Assembly: GCA_022614705.1 (NCBI GenBank)
Contig: JAKEIB010000046.1
Span: 1-38,297, forward strand
Source: Planctomycetota bacterium
GTDB lineage: Bacteria > Planctomycetota > Planctomycetia > Pirellulales > Lacipirellulaceae
DNA length: 38,297 bases
Direction of reading: 5' to 3'
In this document: positions 31,400 to 38,000 of the stretch, one piece after another
Layout: each line of letters opens with the position of its first letter
How positions within the stretch are numbered: the first letter of the stretch is position 1
Notes under the pieces: generated by a model
The model's input: the letters and a program-made list of their open reading frames with translations, nothing else
The model's database searches: none
Told to the model about the DNA's origin: nothing
Made by a program: the position numbers and the translations under genes

Positions 31400-32296
31400 T
31401 CACCCGATCGCCCGTGCGACCACCGCGACTGTGACTCGTTCCGCACCCGCCATTCGCAATGTGCGCGCCGCCTCGCTGCACGTTGCGCCGGTAGTGAGAA
31501 TGTCGTCGACCACCAACACGTGGGCCTTGCTTAAATGATAGCCGGCACTCATGGAAAAGGCCTGACGCACGTTTTTCCAGCGTTGCGGCGGCGTTAACTG
31601 GCTTTGAGGAGGCGTGTCACGGCGGCGGCGCAGCAGGCCGCTCGCCATGGGCACCCCCAGCCGCCCGGCCAAAACCTCGGCCAGCACGGCCGCCGAATTC
31701 GTGCGATGCGCAAGTCGCCGTCGCCAATGCAACGGGATCGGTACGACGACATCGACCTTCAGCGCCTCGAACCGCTCTCGTCGCAACTGCCATAGGAAAT
31801 GCCCCATCGCGAGCGACATCGGATCGCCCTTGTCGCTCTTCATCGCAAGCAGTAATTCGCGTAGCCGCCCGCCATACAACCCGGCCGCGATCGTTTCGTC
31901 AAACCACATCTTACGCCCGCGGCAACGATAACAGCCCTCGTTTGCTTGCGTGCTCGCGTTCAACTTCGGCAACGGCCCACCGCAGCGTCGGCACGTCGGC
32001 TCGTGCAACAAATCGAGCGATTCATAACACGACCCGCAAAACGGCACGGCCCTCGCGCCCGGTTCATCGGCATTCAACTCCGCGTGACAACTGACGCACG
32101 CGGCAGGAAACACGAGCTCCATCGTCGCACGCGGCAGCGCCGCCACGGCCGACAGCCCGCGCCTCGCGCCCGATCGCGCCGCCCCGATCGACCAGCGCGC
32201 GGCGGAAGCCGCAAAACGTGTCACGCTGCGCCCTCGCTTGCGTCCTGCCATATCGCGATGCATTGCCATACGTCCACCGTCCGCCGCGCTGACCAT
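31400..32296 (-). CDS. ComF family phosphoribosyltransferase-like protein
   Basis: A ComF-type protein. Four Cys pairs suggest zinc binding: CVSCH, FCGSCYES, CRRCGGPLP and CYRCRG. Then a phosphoribosyltransferase-like domain follows, with VDVVVPIPLHWRRRLAHRTN, RRRRDTPPQSQLTPPQRWKN and the PRPP loop HVLVVDDILTTGATCSEAAR. In naturally competent bacteria ComF is needed for DNA uptake, but homologues occur widely and their exact reaction is unclear. The frame gives 298 residues. A start further in is possible, because the first 55 or so residues (basic, Ala/Arg-rich) precede the usual MELVFPAACVSC start of the family. Confidence 0.88.
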   Translation of the reverse strand: MVSAADGGRMAMHRDMAGRKRGRSVTRFAASAARWSIGAARSGARRGLSAVAALPRATMELVFPAACVSCHAELNADEPGARAVPFCGSCYESLDLLHEPTCRRCGGPLPKLNASTQANEGCYRCRGRKMWFDETIAAGLYGGRLRELLLAMKSDKGDPMSLAMGHFLWQLRRERFEALKVDVVVPIPLHWRRRLAHRTNSAAVLAEVLAGRLGVPMASGLLRRRRDTPPQSQLTPPQRWKNVRQAFSMSAGYHLSKAHVLVVDDILTTGATCSEAARTLRMAGAERVTVAVVARAIG

Positions 32297-32336
32297 GATT
32301 CAGACATGCTAGCAAACGCACCAATTATACCGTGAA

Positions 32337-32426
32337 TAGCCGCGACCCGGGCACCGCCCCTAGGGTGGTCGGGTCGCCGGTGCGCTGCATGTCCGAAATT
32401 CCGGCGACCCGTTGGGGTCGCAGCTA
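32337..32426. repeat. 86-90-bp palindromic repeat, copy 2
   Basis: Second copy of the element at 5419-5504: it starts TAGCCGCGACCCGGGCACCG, has inner arms GGGTCGCCGG and CCGGCGACCC, and ends GGGGTCGCAGCTA. It lies between comF (minus) and the LptF/G-type gene (plus), so it may serve both transcripts' leader regions. Confidence 0.85.
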
Positions 32427-32532
32427 TTTGCCTTCAACGCGATTAATCGCAACTCCTACCCGTATTGACCCCCGCGAACCGATCGCATTACTCTCCGCCC
32501 TGATTCCGCATTCCCCACTCTCGGCCTCCCTC

Positions 32533-33666
32533 ATGCCCACCATCATCGACCGCTACATGCTGCGTCAGTTCGTTCAGGTGCTGGTGATCTGTTTCCTGAG
32601 TCTCATCGGTTTGTACATCGTGATCGATGCCTTCGGCCACCTCGACCACTTCGTCGACTACGCCGAGGACCACGGCAATCTGCTCACCATTCTGGTAAGC
32701 TACTACGCTTACCGCGGCATCGCGTTCTTCGACCGCACGAGCGGCGTGCTCACACTCGTGGCCGTGATGTTCACCGTTACCTGGATCCAACGGCACCACG
32801 AAATGACGGCGCTGCTCGCCGCGGGCATCACGCGGAGCCGCGTGCTGCGGCCAGTGCTCGTCGCCGCGATTGGCGTGAGTCTCGTAGCCGCGGCGAATCG
32901 CGAAGTTGTCATGCCCTCGATTCGCCAACATCTGGCCACCGATTCCAAAAACCTCGGCGGCCAGCAGCAATCGCTCATGCAGGCCCGCTTCGACAGCAAC
33001 GACATTCTTATCGGCGGCGACAGAATCGTCCCGTCCGAGCAGAAAATCACCAACGCGAATTTCGTATTGCCGCGCGGCCTCGATCGCTACGGCAAACAGC
33101 TCACTGCCACCGAAGCGCGCTTCCTACCCGCCAACGGCGGGCTCCCCAGCGGATATCTGCTCACGAATGTGACTCAGCCCAAGGCATTGCTAAAACAGCC
33201 GTCGCTGATGATCGACAACGCCCCCGTCGTGTTCACGCCGACCGACTACGACTGGCTCCAGGGCAATCAGCTGTTTGTGGTGAGCAGCCTGTCGTTCGAG
33301 TTCCTCGCCGCCGGCACGACGTGGCGCGACTTCGCTTCGACGCCCGAAATGATCCGCGAGCTGCGTAACCCCAGCACCAACCTTGGCGCCGACGTCCGCG
33401 TCGCCATTCACAACCGCTTCATGCAGCCGTTTCTCGATACGACGCTGCTGTTCCTTGGGCTGCCGTTCGTGATCACGCGCACCAATCGCAACCCGTTCAT
33501 CGCCATCGGCCTGTGCCTGGCCGTGGTGAGCGTGTTCATGTGCGTCGTGCTCGGTTGCCAATCGCTCGGCTCCAACGGCTGGCTCGCCCCGCCGCTCGCC
33601 GCCTGGCTGCCGCTGATCATCTTCGCCCCGCTCGCCGCCGCGATGAGCGACTCGCTACGGCAGTGA
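32533..33666 (+). CDS. LptF/LptG-type lipopolysaccharide export permease
   Basis: A 377-residue membrane protein of the YjgP/YjgQ (LptF/LptG) family, a permease subunit of the LPS transport machine in the inner membrane. The start MPTIIDRYMLRQFVQVLVIC matches the family. Membrane segments occur at about 12-32, 58-80 and 100-122, followed by a large periplasmic region, and then near the C-terminus three more hydrophobic stretches (LFLGLPFVITRTNRNPFIAI, LAVVSVFMCVVLGCQSLG, LAAWLPLIIFAPLAAAMSDS). That is the usual layout. The ATG at 32533-32535 is used. The longer frame from 32332 starts inside the palindromic element. Its presence suggests an outer membrane with LPS-like lipid export. Confidence 0.9.
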   Translation: MPTIIDRYMLRQFVQVLVICFLSLIGLYIVIDAFGHLDHFVDYAEDHGNLLTILVSYYAYRGIAFFDRTSGVLTLVAVMFTVTWIQRHHEMTALLAAGITRSRVLRPVLVAAIGVSLVAAANREVVMPSIRQHLATDSKNLGGQQQSLMQARFDSNDILIGGDRIVPSEQKITNANFVLPRGLDRYGKQLTATEARFLPANGGLPSGYLLTNVTQPKALLKQPSLMIDNAPVVFTPTDYDWLQGNQLFVVSSLSFEFLAAGTTWRDFASTPEMIRELRNPSTNLGADVRVAIHNRFMQPFLDTTLLFLGLPFVITRTNRNPFIAIGLCLAVVSVFMCVVLGCQSLGSNGWLAPPLAAWLPLIIFAPLAAAMSDSLRQ

Positions 33667-33691
33667 GAATCATGTTGGGGTTGCATGCCCA

Positions 33692-33754
33692 CGGCTTTGC
33701 GTGGGCATGTAGCAGACATCAGGCCTCATGCCCACGCCGAGCCGTGGGCATGCC
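33692..33754. repeat. CATGCCCACGG / CCGTGGGCATG palindromes
   Basis: Two linked palindromes: CATGCCCACGGCTTTGCGTGGGCATG-like (33692-33718, arms CATGCCCACG / CGTGGGCATG) and CATGCCCACGCCGAGCCGTG-GGCATG (33728-33754). They sit between the two converging genes for the LptF/G-type permease and the YihY protein. Confidence 0.8.
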
Positions 33755-33764
33755 ACCCGCTGCC

Positions 33765-34658
33765 TTACTTCTCCGTCAGCTCCAATTCCTTCTGCCGCGT
33801 AATCGTTGCCGTCTCGCGCAGCACGCGCACGTACTCCGCGCCGAACAGGACCACCATACTGGCGTAATACGCCCACAGCATGATCGCCAGAAACGACCCG
33901 ATGACGCCGTACGCGCTTGGGTAATTGAGCCGCAGCAAGTAGGCCGCCAGCGCCTGTCGGCCTGCCTCCCACAATAGCGCGGCCAGCAATCCGCCGCGAA
34001 TCGCCTCGGGCCAGCGAACTCGCTTCCGCGGCACGATTTTGTAAATCGCCGTGAACGCCACGAAATTGAGCGCGATGTACACGATCAGGTTCAGGTACCA
34101 CGTCATGCCGATGCCTTCGGGAAATTTTGGCGCCATGGCCCGCTCGACGGCGGACAGCGTGATCGACGCGATCATCACCGCCACCACGAACGCGCCCATT
34201 CCCATCAGCATGCCCAGCGCCTTGAGCCGCACGATCAAGAGCCGCGCCGTCCAGTGCACCCAGGTTTCGTGCGGATCGCTCGGCAGCCGCCAGATGCGGT
34301 CGAACGCCGAGTCGAGTTGTGCAAAGATCGCAATCGCGGAAACCACCAGCACGACGAACCCGATCGGCCCGCTCGTGCCGGCCCGCTCGCTCACCAGCCT
34401 CAGCATCCGGTCGACCTGCTGAGCCAGGTCGGCCGACACCTGTTGCTGGATTGCAGCCAGCAGCCGCTGCTGCACGTCCTGCCCAAAGTTGGTCCCCTGC
34501 AGCACCCAACCCAACCCGGCCACCAAGACCAAGAGCAGCGGAAAGAACGACAACGCGAGATAGTACGCAATCCCCGCCGCCGCGAGCGATCCTTCGTGCT
34601 CCTGGAAGCCCATATACGACAGCCACAGCCGATGGGCGAAATTTCGCAACAACCTCAT
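33765..34658 (-). CDS. YihY/BrkB family inner-membrane protein
   Basis: A 297-residue membrane protein of the YihY/virulence factor BrkB family. The start SLAAAGIAYYLALSFFPLLL followed by VLVAGLGW is typical. Further transmembrane stretches are near 97-115 (IGFVVLVVSAIAIFAQLD), 143-170, 185-205 and 215-250 (RGGLLAALLWEAGRQALAAY), and SFLAIMLWAYYASMVVLFGA at the end. The family role is not firmly known. It may be a transporter or an envelope factor. It converges with the LptF/G-type gene. Confidence 0.9.
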   Translation of the reverse strand: MRLLRNFAHRLWLSYMGFQEHEGSLAAAGIAYYLALSFFPLLLVLVAGLGWVLQGTNFGQDVQQRLLAAIQQQVSADLAQQVDRMLRLVSERAGTSGPIGFVVLVVSAIAIFAQLDSAFDRIWRLPSDPHETWVHWTARLLIVRLKALGMLMGMGAFVVAVMIASITLSAVERAMAPKFPEGIGMTWYLNLIVYIALNFVAFTAIYKIVPRKRVRWPEAIRGGLLAALLWEAGRQALAAYLLRLNYPSAYGVIGSFLAIMLWAYYASMVVLFGAEYVRVLRETATITRQKELELTEK

Positions 34659-34726
34659 GGGCTTATTGTTATCGCACGCTCCCTATTCGCCAAGAGTTGT
34701 GACACCGCTTGCGACCGTGCCCCCAC

Positions 34727-34787
34727 TGTCATTCCGAGGTCTGCCGAGGAATCTATGCGGACCCCTCGGCGGACCTCGGGGGTGACA
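34727..34787. repeat. GTCATTCCGAGG repeat, copy 2
   Basis: TGTCATTCCGAGGTCTGCCG and CGGCGGACCTCGGGGGTGAC are inverted around GGAATCTATGCGGACCCC. Same family as 18295-18352, and inverse to 35493-35552. It lies in the gap upstream of the LURP-one-like gene. Confidence 0.9.
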
Positions 34788-34893
34788 ATGCAATTAGCGT
34801 TACTGCCTGGCCAAGCCAAAGCTTGCGATAACGCGCGCCGTCTGTCATATTGCCGGCACTCATCCGCCGCAATTTGCATGAAAAGGACACTCC

Positions 34894-35484
34894 ATGCACC
34901 ACACGCTCAGCAACAACGCGTTTCTCGTGAAGGAGCACGCCGGCCTGTTCAAGGCGGCCAACAACTTCGACATCTACGATCCGCAAACCAACGAAAAAAT
35001 CCTGCACTGCCGCGAAGAGCGCCTCGGCATTTTCACCAAGCTGCTGCGCTTCACCGATTACAAGCGGATGACGCCGTTCGAGATCGACGTCACCACGCCC
35101 AGCGGCGAGCCCGTGCTCACGGTCCGCCGCGGCATCTCGATCTTCCTCTCCAAAGTCGACGTGCTCGACGGCGACGACGGCCCGCGCATCGGCGGCTTCA
35201 AACAAAAACTGTTCTCGATCGGCGGCGCGTTCACCGTGCTCGACGCCGACGACCAGCCAATCTGTCAGCTTAAAGGCAAATGGACCGGCTGGAACTTCCG
35301 CTTTATGGCCGGCGACCACGAACTGGCCAGCGTCTCCAAGAAGTGGGCCGGCCTTGGCAAGGAACTGCTCACCACCGCCGACAGCTACATCCTCACCATC
35401 TCCGAACACCTTCCGCCCGACAGCGACATCCGCAAATTAATCCTCGCCGCCGTGTTGTGCATCGATATGGTGCTGAAAGAATAG
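34894..35484 (+). CDS. LURP-one-related / scramblase-like protein
   Basis: A 196-residue protein of the LURP-one-related (DUF567, YxjI-like) family, which has the fold of phospholipid scramblase and Tubby domains. Features: FLVKEHAGLFKAANNFDIYD at the start, KLLRFTDYKRMTPFEIDVTT, VLTVRRGISIFLSKVDVLD, and AFTVLDADDQPICQLKGKWT. The C-terminus, LILAAVLCIDMVLKE, is hydrophobic and may touch the membrane. The function in bacteria is unknown. The ATG at 34894 has an AAAAGGA site. The gap to the next gene (133 bases) is filled with a palindromic repeat and a heptamer array. Confidence 0.85.
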   Translation: MHHTLSNNAFLVKEHAGLFKAANNFDIYDPQTNEKILHCREERLGIFTKLLRFTDYKRMTPFEIDVTTPSGEPVLTVRRGISIFLSKVDVLDGDDGPRIGGFKQKLFSIGGAFTVLDADDQPICQLKGKWTGWNFRFMAGDHELASVSKKWAGLGKELLTTADSYILTISEHLPPDSDIRKLILAAVLCIDMVLKE

Positions 35485-35492
35485 AATGGTTC

Positions 35493-35552
35493 TGTCACCC
35501 CGAGGTCCTCCGAGGGGTCCGGCCGGATTCCTCGGAAGACCTCGGAATGACA
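35493..35552. repeat. GTCATTCCGAGG repeat, copy 3 (inverted)
   Basis: TGTCACCCCGAGGTCCTCCG and CGGAAGACCTCGGAATGACA pair as arms. It is the same family as 34727-34787 but in the reverse orientation, about 0.7 kb away on the other side of the LURP-one-like gene. Confidence 0.9.
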
Positions 35553-35579
35553 ATAATGAATTTCCAAACGGCTTCAACG

Positions 35580-35614
35580 AACCACTATTAACTAACCACT
35601 AACAACTATCCAGC
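35580..35614. repeat. Heptamer repeat array 8
   Basis: Units AACCACT, ATTAACT, AACCACT, AACAACT, ATCCAGC follow one another and end four bases before the cyclophilin start codon. The unit AACCACT is shared with the array between flgF and flgG. No inverted partner is seen. Confidence 0.85.
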
Positions 35615-35617
35615 ACT

Positions 35618-36052
35618 ATGAAAACCGCCACCATCAAAACCAGGCACGGCGATATCCGCCTCAAGCTCCACGACGACAAAGCCCCCAAGACGGTCGCCAA
35701 CTTCGAAAAACTTGCCAAGCAAGGATTTTACGACGGCCTGACGTTTCACCGCGTCATCGCCGATTTCATGATCCAAGCCGGCTGCCCCGAAGGCACCGGC
35801 ACCGGCGGCCCCGGCTACAAGTTCGCCGACGAGTTTCACAAAGACCTCAAGCACAGCGGCCCCGGCGTGCTGTCGATGGCCAACTCCGGCCCGAACACCA
35901 ACGGCTCGCAATTCTTCATCACGCACGTCCCCACGCCCTGGCTCGACAACAAGCACTCCATTTTTGGCCAGGTCATCGAAGACACCCAAAAAATCGTCGA
36001 CAAGGTCCGCCAGGGCGACAAGATGGAAAAAGTCACCGTGCAAGATGAATAG
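35618..36052 (+). CDS. Peptidyl-prolyl cis-trans isomerase, cyclophilin type
   Basis: A 144-residue single-domain cyclophilin that speeds proline isomerisation in protein folding. Clear motifs: TVANFEKLAKQGFYDGLTFH, RVIADFMIQAGCPEGTGTGG, GPGVLSMANSGPNTNGSQFF, then ITHVPTPWLDNKHSIFGQVI. Catalytic Arg (in FHRVI), Phe/Met (FMIQ), and Gln/Phe (SQFFI) are present. There is no signal peptide, so it is probably cytoplasmic. Its stop codon overlaps the start of the next gene by 8 bases (ATGAATAG), a sign of coupled translation. Confidence 0.95.
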   Translation: MKTATIKTRHGDIRLKLHDDKAPKTVANFEKLAKQGFYDGLTFHRVIADFMIQAGCPEGTGTGGPGYKFADEFHKDLKHSGPGVLSMANSGPNTNGSQFFITHVPTPWLDNKHSIFGQVIEDTQKIVDKVRQGDKMEKVTVQDE

Positions 36053-36806
36053 GCACTTATCCCGCGCGCTACTTGTAAGCGTCCTCTCCACCGCTTGCGG
36101 TTTAGCTAACCTTTTTACCGCTTGCGGCTCAACAACCCACGCAAGCGAACCCGCTCGCTCCAGCGCTGCTCAAGACACCCACCGCTTCGAGTCCGAAATC
36201 GCCGCCTTCGAAACCTGGGACCGCCAAAACTCCTGGCCCCGCGATGCCATCCTGTTCGTCGGCAGCTCCAGCATTCGCCTCTGGCAAACGGCCGAAAGCT
36301 TCCCCGACCTACCGGTCGTTAACCGCGGCTTCGGAGGCTCTGAAATCTCCGATGTCAACCACTACTTCGACCGCATCGTGGCCAAGTATAAGCCGCGCGC
36401 CATCGTCTTTTACTCCGGCGACAACGACATCGCCGCCGGCAAATCGCCGCAGCAAGTTTACGACGACTTTCTTGAGTTCGTTCGGCTCGTCCGCGAGCGG
36501 CTTGGAAAAACGCGGATTTATTTTCTCTCGATCAAACCGAGCATCGCCCGCCTCAAGATGTGGCCGCAAATGAAAGAAGCAAACAAGTACGTGTGGAGAC
36601 TCGCCGGCATTAACGATCAAGTCGTTTTCGTCGACATCGCGACGCCAATGCTAGACGGCAACAACGTTCCTATCAGAAAACTCTTCCTCGACGACGGCCT
36701 GCACCTCAACGCCGACGGCTACAAACTCTGGAACAAAACCCTCGCACCGCTCCTGCAAACACAACCGCCCACCGGATTGGAGCCCGCAGCGCAAGCAAGG
36801 GACTAA
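36045..36806 (+). CDS. Secreted SGNH-hydrolase (GDSL-like) protein
   Basis: A secreted esterase-like protein of about 253 residues. The N-terminus, MNRHLSRALLVSVLSTACG, is a signal peptide. A second Cys context, LFTACG, looks like a lipobox, so it may be a lipoprotein. SGNH motifs: ILFVGSSSIRLWQT (block I Ser), VVNRGFGGSEISDVNHYFDR (block II Gly), IVFYSGDNDIAAGKSPQQVY (block III Asn), and LDDGLHLNADGYKLWN (block V Asp/His). The natural substrate (acyl or acetyl ester) is unknown. It overlaps the cyclophilin by 8 bases. The signal-peptide codons contain a 19-base repeat shared with 9294-9312, and the C-terminal TGLEPAAQARD with the stop codon lies in the left arm region of the 36776-36841 palindrome. 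Both ends of the gene thus touch repeats. Confidence 0.9.
   Translation: MNRHLSRALLVSVLSTACGLANLFTACGSTTHASEPARSSAAQDTHRFESEIAAFETWDRQNSWPRDAILFVGSSSIRLWQTAESFPDLPVVNRGFGGSEISDVNHYFDRIVAKYKPRAIVFYSGDNDIAAGKSPQQVYDDFLEFVRLVRERLGKTRIYFLSIKPSIARLKMWPQMKEANKYVWRLAGINDQVVFVDIATPMLDGNNVPIRKLFLDDGLHLNADGYKLWNKTLAPLLQTQPPTGLEPAAQARD
36092..36110. repeat. 19-bp dispersed repeat, copy 2
   Basis: CGCTTGCGGTTTAGCTAAC, identical to 9294-9312. Here it lies within the signal-peptide codons of the SGNH hydrolase (ACGLAN), and a partial copy (ACCGCTTGCGG) follows at 36117-36127. Confidence 0.65.
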
Positions 36807-36841
36807 AACCAAGGCTTCTTGCTTGCGCTGCGGGCTCCAAT
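36776..36841. repeat. Perfect 24-bp palindrome at the SGNH gene end
   Basis: The segment 36776-36799 (ATTGGAGCCCGCAGCGCAAG and four more bases) is the exact reverse complement of 36818-36841, with an 18-base loop. The left arm encodes the C-terminal residues of the SGNH protein. The element ends 23 bases before the stop of the next (minus-strand) gene. Confidence 0.88.
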
Positions 36842-36863
36842 CGGCACTATCGTCGAGCGTCTC

Positions 36864-37184
36864 CTACTTCTTATCCAACAACTTCTGCCCCTCGGTCTTC
36901 AGCCGGCCAATAATCTTGTCCGCGATCGCGGCCAACATCTCGGGCAAATCGAGCTGAACCTGCAGCGAATCCGGTAGCACGTCGAGCCGCCCGGTAAGCT
37001 TCTGCCCGAGCCCGCCCGCTTCGAAGTGCAGCCGATCGCCTTCCCAGTGTTCCTGAAACGCAAGCATCGCGCCCAGCCCGCCCGTTATCTGCTGACGCAT
37101 CTGCCCAAACCCCGCCTCAATCCGCCGCCGCGCCTCGTCTTTGCCCAGCGAGTGCGGAATGTTCACCGTCACGGGTCGTGCCAT
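36864..37184 (-). CDS. Polyhydroxyalkanoic acid system family protein
   Basis: A 106-residue protein matching the 'PHA system' (PHA granule-region) family: VTVNIPHSLGKDEARRRIEA, then FGQMRQQITGGLGAMLAFQE, and HFEAGGLGQKLTGRLDVLPD near the middle. Some members lie near PHA synthesis genes, but the role is not known and no PHA gene is present here. The fold resembles small START/AHA-like proteins. It is probably cytoplasmic. It is read towards the SGNH gene; the two converge at the palindrome 36776-36841. Confidence 0.85.
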   Translation of the reverse strand: MARPVTVNIPHSLGKDEARRRIEAGFGQMRQQITGGLGAMLAFQEHWEGDRLHFEAGGLGQKLTGRLDVLPDSLQVQLDLPEMLAAIADKIIGRLKTEGQKLLDKK

Positions 37185-37230
37185 GGTCTGCTCCCGCCAC
37201 CAAAATGTGGACCTCAGTCAAGTCATAATA

Positions 37231-37312
37231 AAACCGCCAAGTGCGCCAAGCTTGATCGTTCGACCTGTACGGTGCCCGCCTTTCTTGGCGAACATGGCGT
37301 TCTTGGCGGTTG
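37231..37312. repeat. CCGCCAAG / CTTGGCGG inverted repeat
   Basis: AACCGCCAAGTGCGCCAAG (left) pairs with CTTGGCGAACATGGCGTTCT followed by TGGCGGTT (right). The right arm repeats a 9-base CTTGGCGnn-type unit three times. It lies between the PHA-system-like gene and the MFS remnant. Confidence 0.75.
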
Positions 37313-37366
37313 AATTGTTCGCCACTCTTCGACATCGTAGGACGCTCCGACCAATTGACCAGTCGC

Positions 37367-38000
37367 TCATCGCTCGGAATCAACGTCTTCATAAAACACG
37401 CGCCGCGGGTTGATTACCGTCCATGTCGTCGCTGCCAGCAGAAAAGCCACCGCATACAGCGCAAACAATACGTTCCATCCGAACGTGTCAAAAACGGTCG
37501 CGCCAACATACGGCTGCGCCGCATTGCCGAGGTTGCCCACCATGTTGATGAACACCCCAGCGCGACACCGGCATAGCGGCCGCCCAGTTGGCCGCCTGCC
37601 CAAAGTCGAACGCGGCTGACGCCACGCACATCAAGATCGTCGCCTCGCCCTGCGTCCGCACGTGCGGAATCGCCAGCATCGCCGCCGCGGCCACGACGCA
37701 GCCGCTGACCGGAAACACGGCCCGGCCAACGCGCCGCCAACCCGTTCGCCGTACGAGCGCATCGCGCAACACGCCGCCCACCAAACAGGCCGCGCCCCCG
37801 CATAACAGCGGCCAGGCCGACAACCACTCCGACTTCTCGAATGCCACGCCGTGCACGTCCTTCATGTAGCGCGGCATCCAGCTCACGAAAAACGACCAGC
37901 CGAAGCTCCCGCAGATGTAGTACTACGCCATCGCCCACAGCGACGCCGACGAAAACAGCCGCCACCAAACGCGCCCCTCCATACGGTGCAACGATTCGAC
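37367..38000 (-). pseudogene. Decayed MFS transporter (C-terminal half)
   Basis: Parts of a major facilitator superfamily transporter are read in three frames on the minus strand. From right to left: RVWWRLFSSASLWAMA, then a stop codon (TAG at 37923-37925, where a Trp would be expected), YYICGSFGWSFFVSWMPRYM, WLSAWPLLCGGAACLVGGVL, and FDFGQAANWAAA. Then a shift gives GGRYAGVALG, and a second shift after a G-run gives FINMVGNLGNAAQPYVGATV, ending at 37367. The N-terminal half is missing. This is a nonsense codon plus at least two frame changes, so a pseudogene unless the sequence has errors. An MFS sugar-acid-type permease is the likely ancestor, as RYAG and NMVGNLG are typical of that group. 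Confidence 0.8.

Noticed and set aside
31381..31400. T-run after the palindrome at 31290-31390 as a terminator
   Set aside because: The T-run is on the plus strand, while both neighbouring genes are read on the minus strand, so it cannot end them in the usual way.
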